A model generated the notes under the pieces. It did no database searches and was not told the origin of the DNA. It saw only the letters and a list, made by a program, of their open reading frames with translations. Positions 40,777-50,255 of a stretch of 51,857 nt of DNA are shown piece by piece. This DNA is from an uncultured Lachnospiraceae bacterium (lineage in GTDB: Bacteria > Bacillota > Clostridia > Lachnospirales > Lachnospiraceae): NCBI GenBank assembly GCA_910585995.1, contig CAJUGG010000008.1, positions 1 through 51,857 of the forward strand, in the 5' to 3' direction. A program made the position numbers and the translations under genes. Positions within the stretch are counted from its first letter, which is position 1; every line of letters starts with the position of its first letter.

Positions 40777-42056
40777 ATTTGGAGAGTATGTATCAAAGCA
40801 GGGGGGTAAGCCCCCAGGTCTATGCCTATGGGCAGAAGATCGAACAGGAATTAACGGAACGATTTGCCGCCATTGATGAGACGGCAGAGTATAATCAGTT
40901 AAAAGTAATTGGCGCCATGCAAAAGCACAGAGTGAGTGATATCCATTTTGCAGGCACCAGCGGTTATGGCTATAACGATATGGGAAGGGATACGTTAGAA
41001 GAAGTCTATGCAGAGACTTTTCATACCGAATCGGCACTGGTGCGCCCGCAGATCACCTGTGGAACTCATGCGTTGGCAGTGGCGCTTGCAGCCAATCTTC
41101 GCCCAGGGGATGAACTTTTGGCGATTTCCGGAAAACCCTATGACACGCTGGAGGAGGTGATCGGTATCCGGCCTTCCAACGGAAGCCTGGCCGAGTACGG
41201 CGTGACCTATCGGCAGGTAGACCTGTTATCAGATGACAGTTTTGACTGGCAGGGCATCAAAGAGGCTATCCGCGCATGTACCAAGATGGTGCATATCCAG
41301 CGCTCTAAAGGCTATCAGACCCGTAAGACTCTGTCTGTTGCCGAGATCCAGGAGGCGATTTCTTTTGTAAAATCTATCCGTCCGGATCTGATCTGTATGG
41401 TGGATAACTGCTATGGAGAATTTGTGGAACGTTTAGAGCCTTCGGATGTAGGAGCAGATCTGTGCGTTGGCTCTCTGATTAAAAATCCTGGCGGGGGACT
41501 GGCTCCGGCGGGCGGTTATATCGTGGGAAAAGAAGCCTATGTAGAGAACTGTGCCTATCGTCTGACTTCTCCGGGGCTTGGAAAGGAAGTAGGAGCGACT
41601 TTTGGGGTGATGCAGTCCTTTTATCAGGGATTTTTCTTGGCGCCGACGGTGACGGCAGGGGCATTAAAAGGAGCGATATTTGCAGCCAATCTCTATGAGC
41701 GTCTGGGATTTTCGGTCTTGCCAAATGGGCAGGAGAGCCGTCATGATATTATCCAGGCGATCACTTTTGGCAAGCCGGAGGGCGTCATTGCCTTTTGTAA
41801 AGGCATCCAGGCAGCGGCTCCGGTGGACAGCTTTGCAGAGCCAAGCCCTGCGCCCATGCCAGGGTATGACAGCGATGTGATTATGGCAGCCGGTGCTTTT
41901 GTTCAGGGTTCTTCGATCGAATTAAGTGCAGACGGACCGATCAAACCTCCGTATGCAGTCTATTTTCAGGGAGGACTGACCTGGGAACATGCCAAATTCG
42001 GGATCTTGATGTCTTTGCAGAAGCTTGTGGATGAAGGGATTACCCATGTCCCGTGA
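40773..42056 (+). CDS. Methionine gamma-lyase family PLP protein (aluminum-resistance type, YnbB-like)
   Basis: The 427-residue protein is a full-length member of the Met_gamma_lyase/aluminum-resistance family, cystathionine-lyase-like PLP enzymes. The probable Schiff-base Lys is in GSLIKNPGGGLAP, and VDNCYGEFVE holds the Asp that contacts the PLP ring. The reaction in cells is not settled for this family. It overlaps miaA by 4 bases, and the MATE gene begins inside its last 11 bases. This position after miaA is conserved in many Firmicutes. Confidence 0.88.
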   Translation: MNLESMYQSRGVSPQVYAYGQKIEQELTERFAAIDETAEYNQLKVIGAMQKHRVSDIHFAGTSGYGYNDMGRDTLEEVYAETFHTESALVRPQITCGTHALAVALAANLRPGDELLAISGKPYDTLEEVIGIRPSNGSLAEYGVTYRQVDLLSDDSFDWQGIKEAIRACTKMVHIQRSKGYQTRKTLSVAEIQEAISFVKSIRPDLICMVDNCYGEFVERLEPSDVGADLCVGSLIKNPGGGLAPAGGYIVGKEAYVENCAYRLTSPGLGKEVGATFGVMQSFYQGFFLAPTVTAGALKGAIFAANLYERLGFSVLPNGQESRHDIIQAITFGKPEGVIAFCKGIQAAAPVDSFAEPSPAPMPGYDSDVIMAAGAFVQGSSIELSADGPIKPPYAVYFQGGLTWEHAKFGILMSLQKLVDEGITHVP

Positions 42057-43398
42057 TCTGACCAAAGGCCCCGTAATGAAGACGATGCTGCTGTTTGCAT
42101 TTCCGATGATGATGGGAAATCTTTTGCAGCAGTTGTATAATGTGGCGGATACCTTGATCGTAGGACAATTTTTAGGGTCAGACGCGCTCGCAGCAGTGGG
42201 TTCTTCCTATACGCTGATGACGTTTTTGACCTCGATTCTCTTAGGGCTTTGTATGGGAAGCGGGGCGGTATTTTCCATCCGCTGCGGAGAGAGAGATCAA
42301 GAAGGACTGCTTAACAGTGTGGTACATTCTTGTCTGATGATTGCAACGCTGGCCTGTGTCCTGAATGTGGCAGTCTTTTTAGGGATGGATCTGATTCTTT
42401 ATTTTCTTCGGGTGCCCGGACAGATCTATGCCATGATGCGGGAATATCTGTGGATTATTTTCTTTGGCATCTTTGCCACTTTTTTATATAATTTTTTTGC
42501 TTCTTTACTAAGAGCAGTGGGCAATTCGGTGACGCCTTTGATCTTTTTGGGTGTGTGTGCCGTCTTAAACATCATACTGGATCTTTTGTTTGTGATCTGG
42601 TTTTCCTGGGGAGTGGCAGGAGCTGCCATTGCCACCGTGATTGCCCAGTGGGTGTCAGGAGTCGGACTGCTTTTTTATACCTTGCGGGCATTTCCGGAAT
42701 TTCGTATCCGGCCGCAGCAGATTCGTCTGAAGAAAAAAATATTTTCAGAGATTGCCCAGTTTTCGGTACTGACTTGTCTGCAGCAGTCTGTGATGAATCT
42801 GGGGATCTTGATGGTGCAGGGACTGGTCAACAGCTTTGGTCCGGCGGTCATGGCAGCTTTTGCAGCAGCGGTTAAGATTGATTCTTTTGCCTATATGCCG
42901 GTACAGGATTTTGGAAATGCATTTTCTACCTTTACCGCGCAGAATTACGGGGCGAGAGAAGAAAAACGTATCCGGGCAGGGATTAAAAGTGCTGTTTTGT
43001 GTTCGGTGGTCTTTTGTCTGCTGATTAGTTTTTTGGTCTGTGTATTTGCCAGACCATTGATGTTATTATTTGTCAAGCCACAGGAGAGTGAGATCCTGGC
43101 AATCGGCGTACAGTATCTGCGGATTGAAGGCGCTTTTTACTGCGGGATTGGCTGCCTGTTCTTACTCTATGGGTTTTATCGTGCGGTGGGAAGGCCTGGA
43201 ATGTCTGTGGTGCTGACCGTGATCTCTTTAGGGACGCGGGTGGTGCTTGCCTATGTGTTGTCCTCCGTGGAGTCCATCGGCGTAGTGGGGATCTGGTGGT
43301 CGGTTCCGATCGGATGGTTTTTAGCAGATCTGACGGGATTTGCCTGTTATAGAATCTTTCAGCAAAGCGGGGCAAAAGAAATGAGGAAATATAGTTGA
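42046..43398 (+). CDS. MATE-family efflux transporter
   Basis: The 450-residue protein has about 12 membrane helices and the MATE signatures MMMGNLLQQLYNVADTLIVGQFLG near the N-terminus and AAAVKIDSFAYMPVQDFGNA in the second half. It exports cationic compounds in exchange for sodium or protons; the substrate is unknown. I chose ATG 42046, giving the family start MSRDLTKGP, with GAAGGGAT upstream inside the previous gene. It overlaps the next gene by 4 bases. Confidence 0.92.
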   Translation: MSRDLTKGPVMKTMLLFAFPMMMGNLLQQLYNVADTLIVGQFLGSDALAAVGSSYTLMTFLTSILLGLCMGSGAVFSIRCGERDQEGLLNSVVHSCLMIATLACVLNVAVFLGMDLILYFLRVPGQIYAMMREYLWIIFFGIFATFLYNFFASLLRAVGNSVTPLIFLGVCAVLNIILDLLFVIWFSWGVAGAAIATVIAQWVSGVGLLFYTLRAFPEFRIRPQQIRLKKKIFSEIAQFSVLTCLQQSVMNLGILMVQGLVNSFGPAVMAAFAAAVKIDSFAYMPVQDFGNAFSTFTAQNYGAREEKRIRAGIKSAVLCSVVFCLLISFLVCVFARPLMLLFVKPQESEILAIGVQYLRIEGAFYCGIGCLFLLYGFYRAVGRPGMSVVLTVISLGTRVVLAYVLSSVESIGVVGIWWSVPIGWFLADLTGFACYRIFQQSGAKEMRKYS

Positions 43399-44633
43399 AA
43401 AGAGTGATAGTAGTCGGAGGCGGAGCATCCGGGACAATAGCGGCGATTGCGTCGGCAAGAAAAGGGGCAAAAGTAACTCTTTTGGAAAAGAATACCCAGG
43501 CTTTGAAAAAACTATTGGTGACGGGAAACGGGCGGTGTAATTTTACCAACCGGGATCAGACGCTTACCCATTATCGAAGCCGGCATCCAGAGCGGGTTGC
43601 ACCCATATTGCAGGCACATACTATGGAGGAAACTGTCTCGTTTTTTGAAGAACTGGGACTTATGGTGAAGGAGAGAAAAGGCTGCCTTTATCCCAACAGT
43701 GGGCAGGCGGCTTCGGTGGCAGATCTTTTGCGTCTGGAGATCCGGCGTCTTGGAGTTAAGGAAGCTTATCACACGGAAGTTCTGGACATCAGGAAAAAAG
43801 GAGATCTTTTTTTAGTGCAGACCGAAGGCTGGACGTATGAAGCAGAGGCTCTAATTCTTGCCTGTGGGTCTATGGCAGCGCCTAAGACGGGTTCTACAGG
43901 GGACGGATATCGGTTTGCAGAAAAACTGGGACATACGGTCTTAGAGCCTCTGCCGGCGCTTACAGGGCTGTACACGCGCGAAAAAGATGCCGCCACGCTT
44001 GCTGGTGTGCGGATGGATGCAAAGGTGACGCTGCTGGTGGAGCAAAAGCTCTGCGCAGAGGAAGAAGGAGAGGTGCAGTTTACTTCTTATGGATTGTCCG
44101 GGATACCGATCTTTCAGGTGAGCCGGTATGCCTCCTGGGCGCTCTTTGAAGGGAATATGTGTGAGATCTTTCTCGACTTTATGGCACCATACACATGGGA
44201 GGATCTGGTGGAGATCCTTCAGAAAAAGAGAGCATATACAGAAGAGAGAAAAGGAACAGATGTTCTGCTTGGGGTGTTCCCGGAGAAGCTTTCTCTGCTG
44301 CTGCTTAGAAGAGCCGGGATCTCTCTGAAGAAAAAGAGAAAGGAATGGACAGATTCGGAGATTCATAAGCTGGCGGAACAGATCAAAGGGATGCACTTTG
44401 AGATTGTAAGATGCAGAGGATATGAACAGGCACAGGTGTGCACAGGGGGTGTGCCGCTGACAGAGATAAAAGAGACTACCATGGAGTCCGTGAAGGTAGA
44501 AGGGCTTTATTTTGCGGGGGAATTATTGGATGTGGACGGTGCCTGCGGCGGGTATAATCTGCAGTGGGCTTTTACAAGCGGAACTCTGGCCGGGAGAGCA
44601 GCGGCAGAGGACGAGAAGGAAAGACGAGTGTAG
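43395..44633 (+). CDS. FAD-dependent flavoprotein, HI0933/YhiN (BaiN-like) family
   Basis: The 412-residue flavoprotein has the dinucleotide-binding VGGGASG at the N-terminus, the family block KKLLVTGNGRCNFTN, and C-terminal GGVPLTEI with FAGELLDVDGACGGYNLQWA. The family is widespread and mostly uncharacterised; relatives include the bile-acid enzyme BaiN. The start is TTG 43395, overlapping the MATE stop, with GAGG upstream. It is part of a packed gene series running from mutS. Confidence 0.88.
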   Translation: MKRVIVVGGGASGTIAAIASARKGAKVTLLEKNTQALKKLLVTGNGRCNFTNRDQTLTHYRSRHPERVAPILQAHTMEETVSFFEELGLMVKERKGCLYPNSGQAASVADLLRLEIRRLGVKEAYHTEVLDIRKKGDLFLVQTEGWTYEAEALILACGSMAAPKTGSTGDGYRFAEKLGHTVLEPLPALTGLYTREKDAATLAGVRMDAKVTLLVEQKLCAEEEGEVQFTSYGLSGIPIFQVSRYASWALFEGNMCEIFLDFMAPYTWEDLVEILQKKRAYTEERKGTDVLLGVFPEKLSLLLLRRAGISLKKKRKEWTDSEIHKLAEQIKGMHFEIVRCRGYEQAQVCTGGVPLTEIKETTMESVKVEGLYFAGELLDVDGACGGYNLQWAFTSGTLAGRAAAEDEKERRV

Positions 44634-44647
44634 GAGGAGTGAGAAAA

Positions 44648-45145
44648 ATGCGTGAGATTATTTGTTTTCATAATCCCGATGAAAGTAATGGATATCTGAG
44701 TAATTGGTATTTGTCTAAGTTTGAGATTGGAGGAAAAGTATTTTCTTCCATGGAGCAGTATATGATGTATGAGAAAGCGCAGACCTTTGGGGATGAGAAG
44801 ACGGCGGCACAGATTATGCAGACCGACCAGGCAGGAAAGATCAAGAGTTTGGGACGTGCGGTAAAAAATTATCAGGAGACGATATGGAATGGTGTGCGGC
44901 AGATCCGGATCTATGAAGGGCTTTTGGCAAAATTTGGACAGAATCAGGAACTTTTGCATCAGCTTTTAGGGACGAGAGACGCTATCCTGGCAGAATGTGC
45001 GGTACAGGATCGCATCTGGGGGATCGGATTGTCTATGAAGGATGAGAAAAGGCTGGATCTTAATGCCTGGAAAGGGCAGAATCTATTAGGTTATGCGCTG
45101 ATGGAGGCCAGAAGGAGACTGGCCCAAGAGGGAGAAGGATGTTAA
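44648..45145 (+). CDS. NADAR (YbiA-type) N-glycosidase family protein
   Basis: The 165-residue protein has the NADAR pattern: GYLSNWYLSKFEIGGKVFSSMEQYMMYEKAQTFGD at the N-terminus and AECAVQDRIWGIGLSMKDEK later. Members cleave N-glycosidic bonds, either in riboflavin-pathway intermediates (YbiA) or ADP-ribosyl groups. The natural substrate here is unknown. ATG 44648 follows GGAGGAG. It lies between two FAD proteins, which would fit a metabolite-repair role, but this is inference. Confidence 0.85.
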   Translation: MREIICFHNPDESNGYLSNWYLSKFEIGGKVFSSMEQYMMYEKAQTFGDEKTAAQIMQTDQAGKIKSLGRAVKNYQETIWNGVRQIRIYEGLLAKFGQNQELLHQLLGTRDAILAECAVQDRIWGIGLSMKDEKRLDLNAWKGQNLLGYALMEARRRLAQEGEGC

Positions 45146-46743
45146 AGATTCAGCAGTTGAAGCTGCCGGTTGCCCATACAAAAGAGGAGCTGAAGGGAAA
45201 GATCATTCAGATGCTTCATATTCAGCCCAAAGAATTGATCGGCTATACGATTCTCAAGCGGTCTTTGGACGCCAGAAAAGACCGGCTCCAATATGTCTAC
45301 ACCGTGGAAGCAGAGGTACGAAAAGAGTCAGCAGTCTTAAGACGGTGCAAAAAAGAGGTAAAAAAGGCAGACCGGGTGTTGTACCAGTTCCCGGCTTCGG
45401 GAAAGCAAAAGATGTCTTATCGTCCGGTCATCGTCGGTACGGGACCCGCGGGATTATTCTGCGGGCTGATGCTTGCCAGGGCCGGCTATGCGCCGATTCT
45501 TTTAGAGCGGGGTCAGTGTGCCAACGAACGCGTCAAGGGCGTGGCACGTTTTTGGCAGCATGGTATCCTGGATACGGAATCGAATGTACAATTTGGAGAA
45601 GGCGGAGCAGGAACCTTTTCCGACGGGAAATTAAATACACTGGTTAAAGATCCCGCAGGACGCAACCGAAAAGTGCTGGAACTCTTTGTGGAAGCCGGAG
45701 CGCCAAAAGAGATTTTGTATGAGCAAAGACCCCATCTAGGGACGGATCTTTTGATTGGGATTGTCCGTCATATCAGAGAAGAGATCGAGAGGCTTGGAGG
45801 AGAGGTGCGCTTTCATACCCGGCTTGTAGATCTTTTAGTGGAACAAGAAGTTCTTAGAGGCGTCGTGATAAAACATGAGGGACAAGAGCCAGAGGTCCTG
45901 ATGACAGAGCAACTGGTCTTAGCCATCGGCCACAGTGCCAGAGATACCTTTGCCATGTTAAAATCGCGTCAGGTGCCCATGCAGGCAAAAGCGTTTGCTG
46001 TGGGCGTTCGGATGGAACATCCGCAGGAGATGATCAACCAGCTTCAATACGGAAGCGGCTATCCTTCGTTTTTACCGGCGGCTTCCTATAAAGTGACAAG
46101 AAAGACCAGAAGTGGCCGGGGAGTCTATTCGTTTTGTATGTGTCCCGGAGGCTATGTGGTCAATGCTTCTTCCGAGGAGGGGGCTTTGTCGGTCAATGGG
46201 ATGAGCTATCAGGCTAGAGACAGTAAAAATGCCAATAGTGCGATGATCGTCACTGTGACGCCGGAGGATTATAAGGGAATAGATGTTCTGTCTGGCGTGG
46301 AGTTTCAGAGAAAGCTGGAGCGTGCGGCTTATCGGATGGGAGAAGGCAGGATTCCGGTGCAGACCTTTCAGGATTTTTGCCAGCATACGCCGTCTGTAGC
46401 GCTTGGAGCCATTGAGCCGTGTATGAAAGGGGCCTATACGCTGTCGAATGTGCGCGAAATATTTCCACCGGAGTTGTCAGAGGCTTTAGAGGAGGGAATC
46501 AGAGGCTGTGATGCGCTGCTGTCCGGCTTTGCGAGAGCAGATGCTCTGTTGTCAGGTGTGGAGAGCCGTACTTCGTCTCCGATAAGGATTTTAAGAGGCG
46601 AAGATCTGGAGAGTCCTATCCGTGGACTTTATCCTTGCGGTGAGGGAGCAGGCTATGCCGGCGGTATTACTTCTGCTGCCATGGATGGATTAAAGATTGC
46701 AGAAGCGATTGCAAAAAAATATGCGCCGTGTTATGATAACTGA
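45139..46743 (+). CDS. FAD-dependent dehydrogenase (COG2509 family)
   Basis: The 534-residue protein has a ~95-residue N-terminal extension with a possible RNA/nucleic-acid-like fold. The dinucleotide-binding VGTGPAGLFCGLMLARAG, the conserved FGEGGAGTFSDGKL, and C-terminal PCGEGAGYAGGITSAAMDGL follow. It belongs to the uncharacterised NAD(FAD)-utilising dehydrogenase group COG2509. It overlaps the NADAR gene by 7 bases. Substrate unknown. Confidence 0.87.
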   Translation: MLKIQQLKLPVAHTKEELKGKIIQMLHIQPKELIGYTILKRSLDARKDRLQYVYTVEAEVRKESAVLRRCKKEVKKADRVLYQFPASGKQKMSYRPVIVGTGPAGLFCGLMLARAGYAPILLERGQCANERVKGVARFWQHGILDTESNVQFGEGGAGTFSDGKLNTLVKDPAGRNRKVLELFVEAGAPKEILYEQRPHLGTDLLIGIVRHIREEIERLGGEVRFHTRLVDLLVEQEVLRGVVIKHEGQEPEVLMTEQLVLAIGHSARDTFAMLKSRQVPMQAKAFAVGVRMEHPQEMINQLQYGSGYPSFLPAASYKVTRKTRSGRGVYSFCMCPGGYVVNASSEEGALSVNGMSYQARDSKNANSAMIVTVTPEDYKGIDVLSGVEFQRKLERAAYRMGEGRIPVQTFQDFCQHTPSVALGAIEPCMKGAYTLSNVREIFPPELSEALEEGIRGCDALLSGFARADALLSGVESRTSSPIRILRGEDLESPIRGLYPCGEGAGYAGGITSAAMDGLKIAEAIAKKYAPCYDN

Positions 46744-46775
46744 TAGCTTTAAAAAATCCGGAGGTAGCATATGCT

Positions 46776-47030
46776 ATGAAAAATTCAAAAAATGGCTGGA
46801 CATTACTTCTGCTGGTTTTGGCAGGAATTGTGCTCGGCGGATTCGTCGGCAGTCTGGCTGCTGGTGTACCTGGGCTGTCCTGGCTGGATTATGGACAGTC
46901 ATTTGGGCTGGAGAGTCCGATCATCTTGTCACTTGGACTTTTGGTTCTGACCTTTGGTCTGACCATCAAAGTGACTATTGCCAGTACCATTGGGATGATT
47001 CTTGCGATTTTTGTCTATCGCTGGATATAG
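46776..47030 (+). CDS. Small membrane protein, DUF4321-like
   Basis: The 84-residue protein has two to three hydrophobic segments (about 8-30 and 48-82) and matches my recollection of DUF4321 proteins, which are found before radC/mreB in clostridia. GGAGG lies upstream, with somewhat long spacing. Function unknown; its position next to the cell-shape genes may be meaningful. Confidence 0.7.
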   Translation: MKNSKNGWTLLLLVLAGIVLGGFVGSLAAGVPGLSWLDYGQSFGLESPIILSLGLLVLTFGLTIKVTIASTIGMILAIFVYRWI

Positions 47031-47102
47031 ATTGCAAAAAAGAAAATACTAAAAAAGATAACTGACGGAGTATCTGGAGAGAAATAACGGAGGTTATCGA
47101 AA

Positions 47103-47792
47103 ATGAGTGAAAAATTTAACAATCTGCCGATGGAAGAGCGTCCTTATGAGAGATGCATCCGTCACGGAGCAGAAGGTCTGAGCAACCGGGAGTTGTTGGC
47201 TGTTCTTTTACGGACTGGTACAAAAGGACGTACGGTGTTAGAACTGGCGGGTGATCTATTAAAACTGGTGCCGGAGAAGGAAGGCTTTACCGGACTTCGC
47301 AGACTGAATCTGGAAGAATTATCCAGTGTGCCGGGGATTGGGACGATTAAGGCTGTCCAGGTCAAATGTATGCTGGAACTGGCCCGCAGGATGGCCAGAG
47401 AAGAAGCCAAGACAGGCGTCTGCTTCCAGACTCCTGCTTCTATTGCAGAGTATTACATGGAGGATTTAAGACACAACGAACAGGAAGTGATGCTGCTTTT
47501 GATGCTGAATCAAAAAGGCAGACTTTTAAGAGAAACATATCTGTTCAAAGGGACAGTCAATGCCTCCATGGTATCTCCGCGGGAGATCTTCTTAGAGGCG
47601 TTGTCTTCAAGAGCCGTACAGATTATCCTTTTGCACAACCACCCTAGCGGGGACGCCAGGCCAAGCAGAGAAGATCTGCAGGTGACAAGGAGGGTGGAAG
47701 AGGCCGGAAAGCTTTTAGGGATTACCCTGACCGACCATATTATTATCGGAGAGCACACTTATGTGAGTTTTCGGGAGAAACATTACCTGTAG
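47103..47792 (+). CDS. radC: RadC-family JAB-domain protein
   Basis: The 229-residue protein has an N-terminal helix-hairpin-helix region (LSSVPGIGTIKAVQV) and a C-terminal JAMM/MPN domain with the metal motif LLHNHPSGDARPSRED. Despite the name, a DNA repair role is not established. Its place upstream of mreBCD is conserved in many Firmicutes. ATG 47103 follows GGAGG. Confidence 0.92.
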   Translation: MSEKFNNLPMEERPYERCIRHGAEGLSNRELLAVLLRTGTKGRTVLELAGDLLKLVPEKEGFTGLRRLNLEELSSVPGIGTIKAVQVKCMLELARRMAREEAKTGVCFQTPASIAEYYMEDLRHNEQEVMLLLMLNQKGRLLRETYLFKGTVNASMVSPREIFLEALSSRAVQIILLHNHPSGDARPSREDLQVTRRVEEAGKLLGITLTDHIIIGEHTYVSFREKHYL

Positions 47793-47819
47793 TCTACAGA
47801 GAAAGAGGGAAAAGATACA

Positions 47820-48827
47820 ATGAACAATCACAATTTTGGATGCGATTTTGGTTCTTATCATCTGAAAGTTTACCATAAGGAAGCAGATGAATATATGATT
47901 CAGCACAATATGGTGGCTGTACAGGACAAAAAAGGCATGCTGGCCTACGGAGATGAAGCGTATGCCATGTATGAAAAAGCGCCTTCGGATATCCATGTGA
48001 CCAATCCCATGTCCAACGGCAATCTGGCGAGCATCAGCAATATGCAGGTGTTTTTGAGGAACCTTTTGGAGAAAAGCATCAAAGGTCAGTTAAAAGGTGC
48101 AGACTATTTTGTGGCTCTGCCCACGGATATGCAGGAGCGGATCTTTACGACGCTGATTCAGGATTCCAGCATGAAGCCCAAGAATGTCTTTCTGGTGGAT
48201 AAGCCTGTGGCTGCCGGACTCGGACTTGGGATCAATGTAAAAGAAGCCCAGGGCGTGATGATTGTCGATATCGGAGCAGAGACGACGGAGATCTCTGTGC
48301 TCTCTTTGGGAGGCATCGTGATCAGCCGTCTGATTCAAAACGGCGGACGTTCCATTGATGATGCGATCCAGAGTGCCATCCGAAAAGAGTTTAACTTCTT
48401 TATCGGCAGCAAGACAGCGGAAGCCATCAAAAAAGAGCTGGCCTATGCGATTGACCCGGAGGAAGCTGTGATGCCCATCTGCGGCCGCAATATGGTGGTA
48501 GGACTGCCCCAGATGATGGAAGTCAGCGCTACCTTTGTCTATGATGCCATCCAGGAGCAGTTGAGCATTATTATGGATGCAGTCAAGACCATTTTAGAGC
48601 GCACGCCGCCAGAACTCGGCGTGGATATTATCCAGAATGGCATCTATCTGACCGGCGGTTCTGCCAAGATCCGGAAACTGGATGAACTTCTGGCACAAAA
48701 ATCCGGTATCCGTGTGACGGTGGACGAAGAGCCGGAGATGAGTGTGGCAAAAGGACTGGCAAGAGTGATGAATGAGAGGGAGTTCCGTCCGTTGGCGTTT
48801 GTTACCAAAGAGCAGAAATATGAATAA
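47820..48827 (+). CDS. mreB: MreB-family actin-like cell-shape protein
   Basis: The 335-residue protein has the actin-fold signatures CDFGSYHLKVY (phosphate 1 motif, diverged from the usual DLGT), VDIGAETTEISVLSLGGIV (phosphate 2) and LTGGSAKIRKLDELL (adenosine motif). It forms filaments under the membrane that guide side-wall synthesis. It starts a mreB-mreC-mreD-PBP2 series. GAAAGAGGG lies before the start. Confidence 0.9.
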   Translation: MNNHNFGCDFGSYHLKVYHKEADEYMIQHNMVAVQDKKGMLAYGDEAYAMYEKAPSDIHVTNPMSNGNLASISNMQVFLRNLLEKSIKGQLKGADYFVALPTDMQERIFTTLIQDSSMKPKNVFLVDKPVAAGLGLGINVKEAQGVMIVDIGAETTEISVLSLGGIVISRLIQNGGRSIDDAIQSAIRKEFNFFIGSKTAEAIKKELAYAIDPEEAVMPICGRNMVVGLPQMMEVSATFVYDAIQEQLSIIMDAVKTILERTPPELGVDIIQNGIYLTGGSAKIRKLDELLAQKSGIRVTVDEEPEMSVAKGLARVMNEREFRPLAFVTKEQKYE

Positions 48828-48845
48828 CGGCAGGAGCTGTAATTG

Positions 48846-49727
48846 ATGAGACGAAAAGAGCATTTTACCATACCGGGTAAATATATATTATTTGCACTGA
48901 CGGTTTTGTGTGTAGGAACCATGTCGGTATCTTTTCTGACGGATTTTGACGGAGGCTTTTTAAATACAGTCTCTGGATATGTATTGATGCCCGTGCAGAG
49001 AGGAATCAACTATGCCGGCGGATGGATGCGCAGCCGAGTGGAGAATCTGGAGGAATTAAGAGTCGTCAAGGAAGAAAATGAACAGTTAAAAGAGCAGCTT
49101 GCAGAGCTTACTCTGGAGAATAACTCCATGCTGCAGGAGCGCTATGAACTGGAGGAGTTTCGAAAGATCTATGATCTGGACAATGAATATAAGAGCCTGA
49201 ATAAAGTGGCAGCCAACGTGATCGGAAAAGACACCGGCAACTGGTTTCATATGTTTCTGATTGACAAAGGCTATGATGATGGGATTCGGGTGGACATGAA
49301 TGTGATCGCAGACGGAGGTCTGGTGGGAATCGTCACAAAGACCGGGCCGGACTGGGCACAAGTCCGCTCCATCATCGATGATATGAGCAATGTCAGTGCC
49401 ATGATCTTAAAAAATTCCGATCTGTGCTATGTGCGCGGCGATCTGAAGAGGATGACGGAAGGGACGCTGCAGTTAAATGACTTACAGGACCCGGACAATG
49501 AGGCTGAACAGGGAGATAAAGTGGTGACTTCTCATGTGAGCGCCAAATTTCACAAAGGAATTTTGATTGGATATGTGAATGAAATCTCTACAGATGCCAA
49601 TAATCTGACCAGGTCCGGAAGTCTGACGCCAGCGGTGGACTTTGAACATCTGAATACGGTGCTTGTCATCACTGATATGAAACAGCAAGTCGATACAGAG
49701 GCAGCAGACAATGAAACAAATGGATAG
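48846..49727 (+). CDS. mreC: Rod shape-determining protein MreC
   Basis: The 293-residue protein has one N-terminal membrane helix (about 12-32), a coiled coil (about 68-105) and the beta-rich MreC domain (VIGKDTGNWFHMFLIDKGYDDGI, then GGLVGIVTKTG). It links MreB to the wall-synthesis enzymes outside the membrane. ATG 48846 follows AGGAGC. mreD begins 21 bases downstream. Confidence 0.93.
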   Translation: MRRKEHFTIPGKYILFALTVLCVGTMSVSFLTDFDGGFLNTVSGYVLMPVQRGINYAGGWMRSRVENLEELRVVKEENEQLKEQLAELTLENNSMLQERYELEEFRKIYDLDNEYKSLNKVAANVIGKDTGNWFHMFLIDKGYDDGIRVDMNVIADGGLVGIVTKTGPDWAQVRSIIDDMSNVSAMILKNSDLCYVRGDLKRMTEGTLQLNDLQDPDNEAEQGDKVVTSHVSAKFHKGILIGYVNEISTDANNLTRSGSLTPAVDFEHLNTVLVITDMKQQVDTEAADNETNG

Positions 49728-49748
49728 AGAGGAAGGAATACAGATCCT

Positions 49749-50243
49749 ATGAAGCGTAAAATTGTGACGATACTTTTGATCCTGATCTGTTTTTTGTTAC
49801 AGAGCACCGTATTCAAGACGCTTGCTATCGCTTCCATCAGTCCCAATCTGATGATCATTGTCACCTCTGCCTTTGGTTTTATGAGAGGAAAAAAAGAAGG
49901 ACTGTGGGTGGGCTTTGTCTGCGGGCTTTTAGAAGATATATTCTATGGAAGACTGTTGGGGATGCATGCCATGATCTATATGTACATAGGTTATGCCAAC
50001 GGATATTTCAATCATATTTTTTATGGGGAGGATATCAAACTTCCCATTTCTCTTATCGCTGTCAGCGAACTGGTGTACGGATTTGGGATGTATGTGATTA
50101 TGTTTGTCATGAGAAGCCGCTTTGCATTTACGTATTATGTGACAAGGATTATCCTTCCAGAGCTTTTGTACACCATTATCATTACACTGGTTTTCTATCG
50201 GATGATCTATGCGGTCAACCACAAGCTAGAAGATCAGACTTAA
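49749..50243 (+). CDS. mreD: Rod shape-determining protein MreD
   Basis: The 164-residue integral membrane protein has about five helices, with FMRGKKEGLWVGFVCGLLEDIFYGRLLG typical of MreD. It is a partner of MreC and the elongation-complex transpeptidase. It lies between mreC and the PBP2-type gene, as in most rod-shaped Firmicutes. AGGAAGG lies upstream. Confidence 0.9.
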   Translation: MKRKIVTILLILICFLLQSTVFKTLAIASISPNLMIIVTSAFGFMRGKKEGLWVGFVCGLLEDIFYGRLLGMHAMIYMYIGYANGYFNHIFYGEDIKLPISLIAVSELVYGFGMYVIMFVMRSRFAFTYYVTRIILPELLYTIIITLVFYRMIYAVNHKLEDQT

Positions 50244-50255
50244 GGAGTTGATGAC

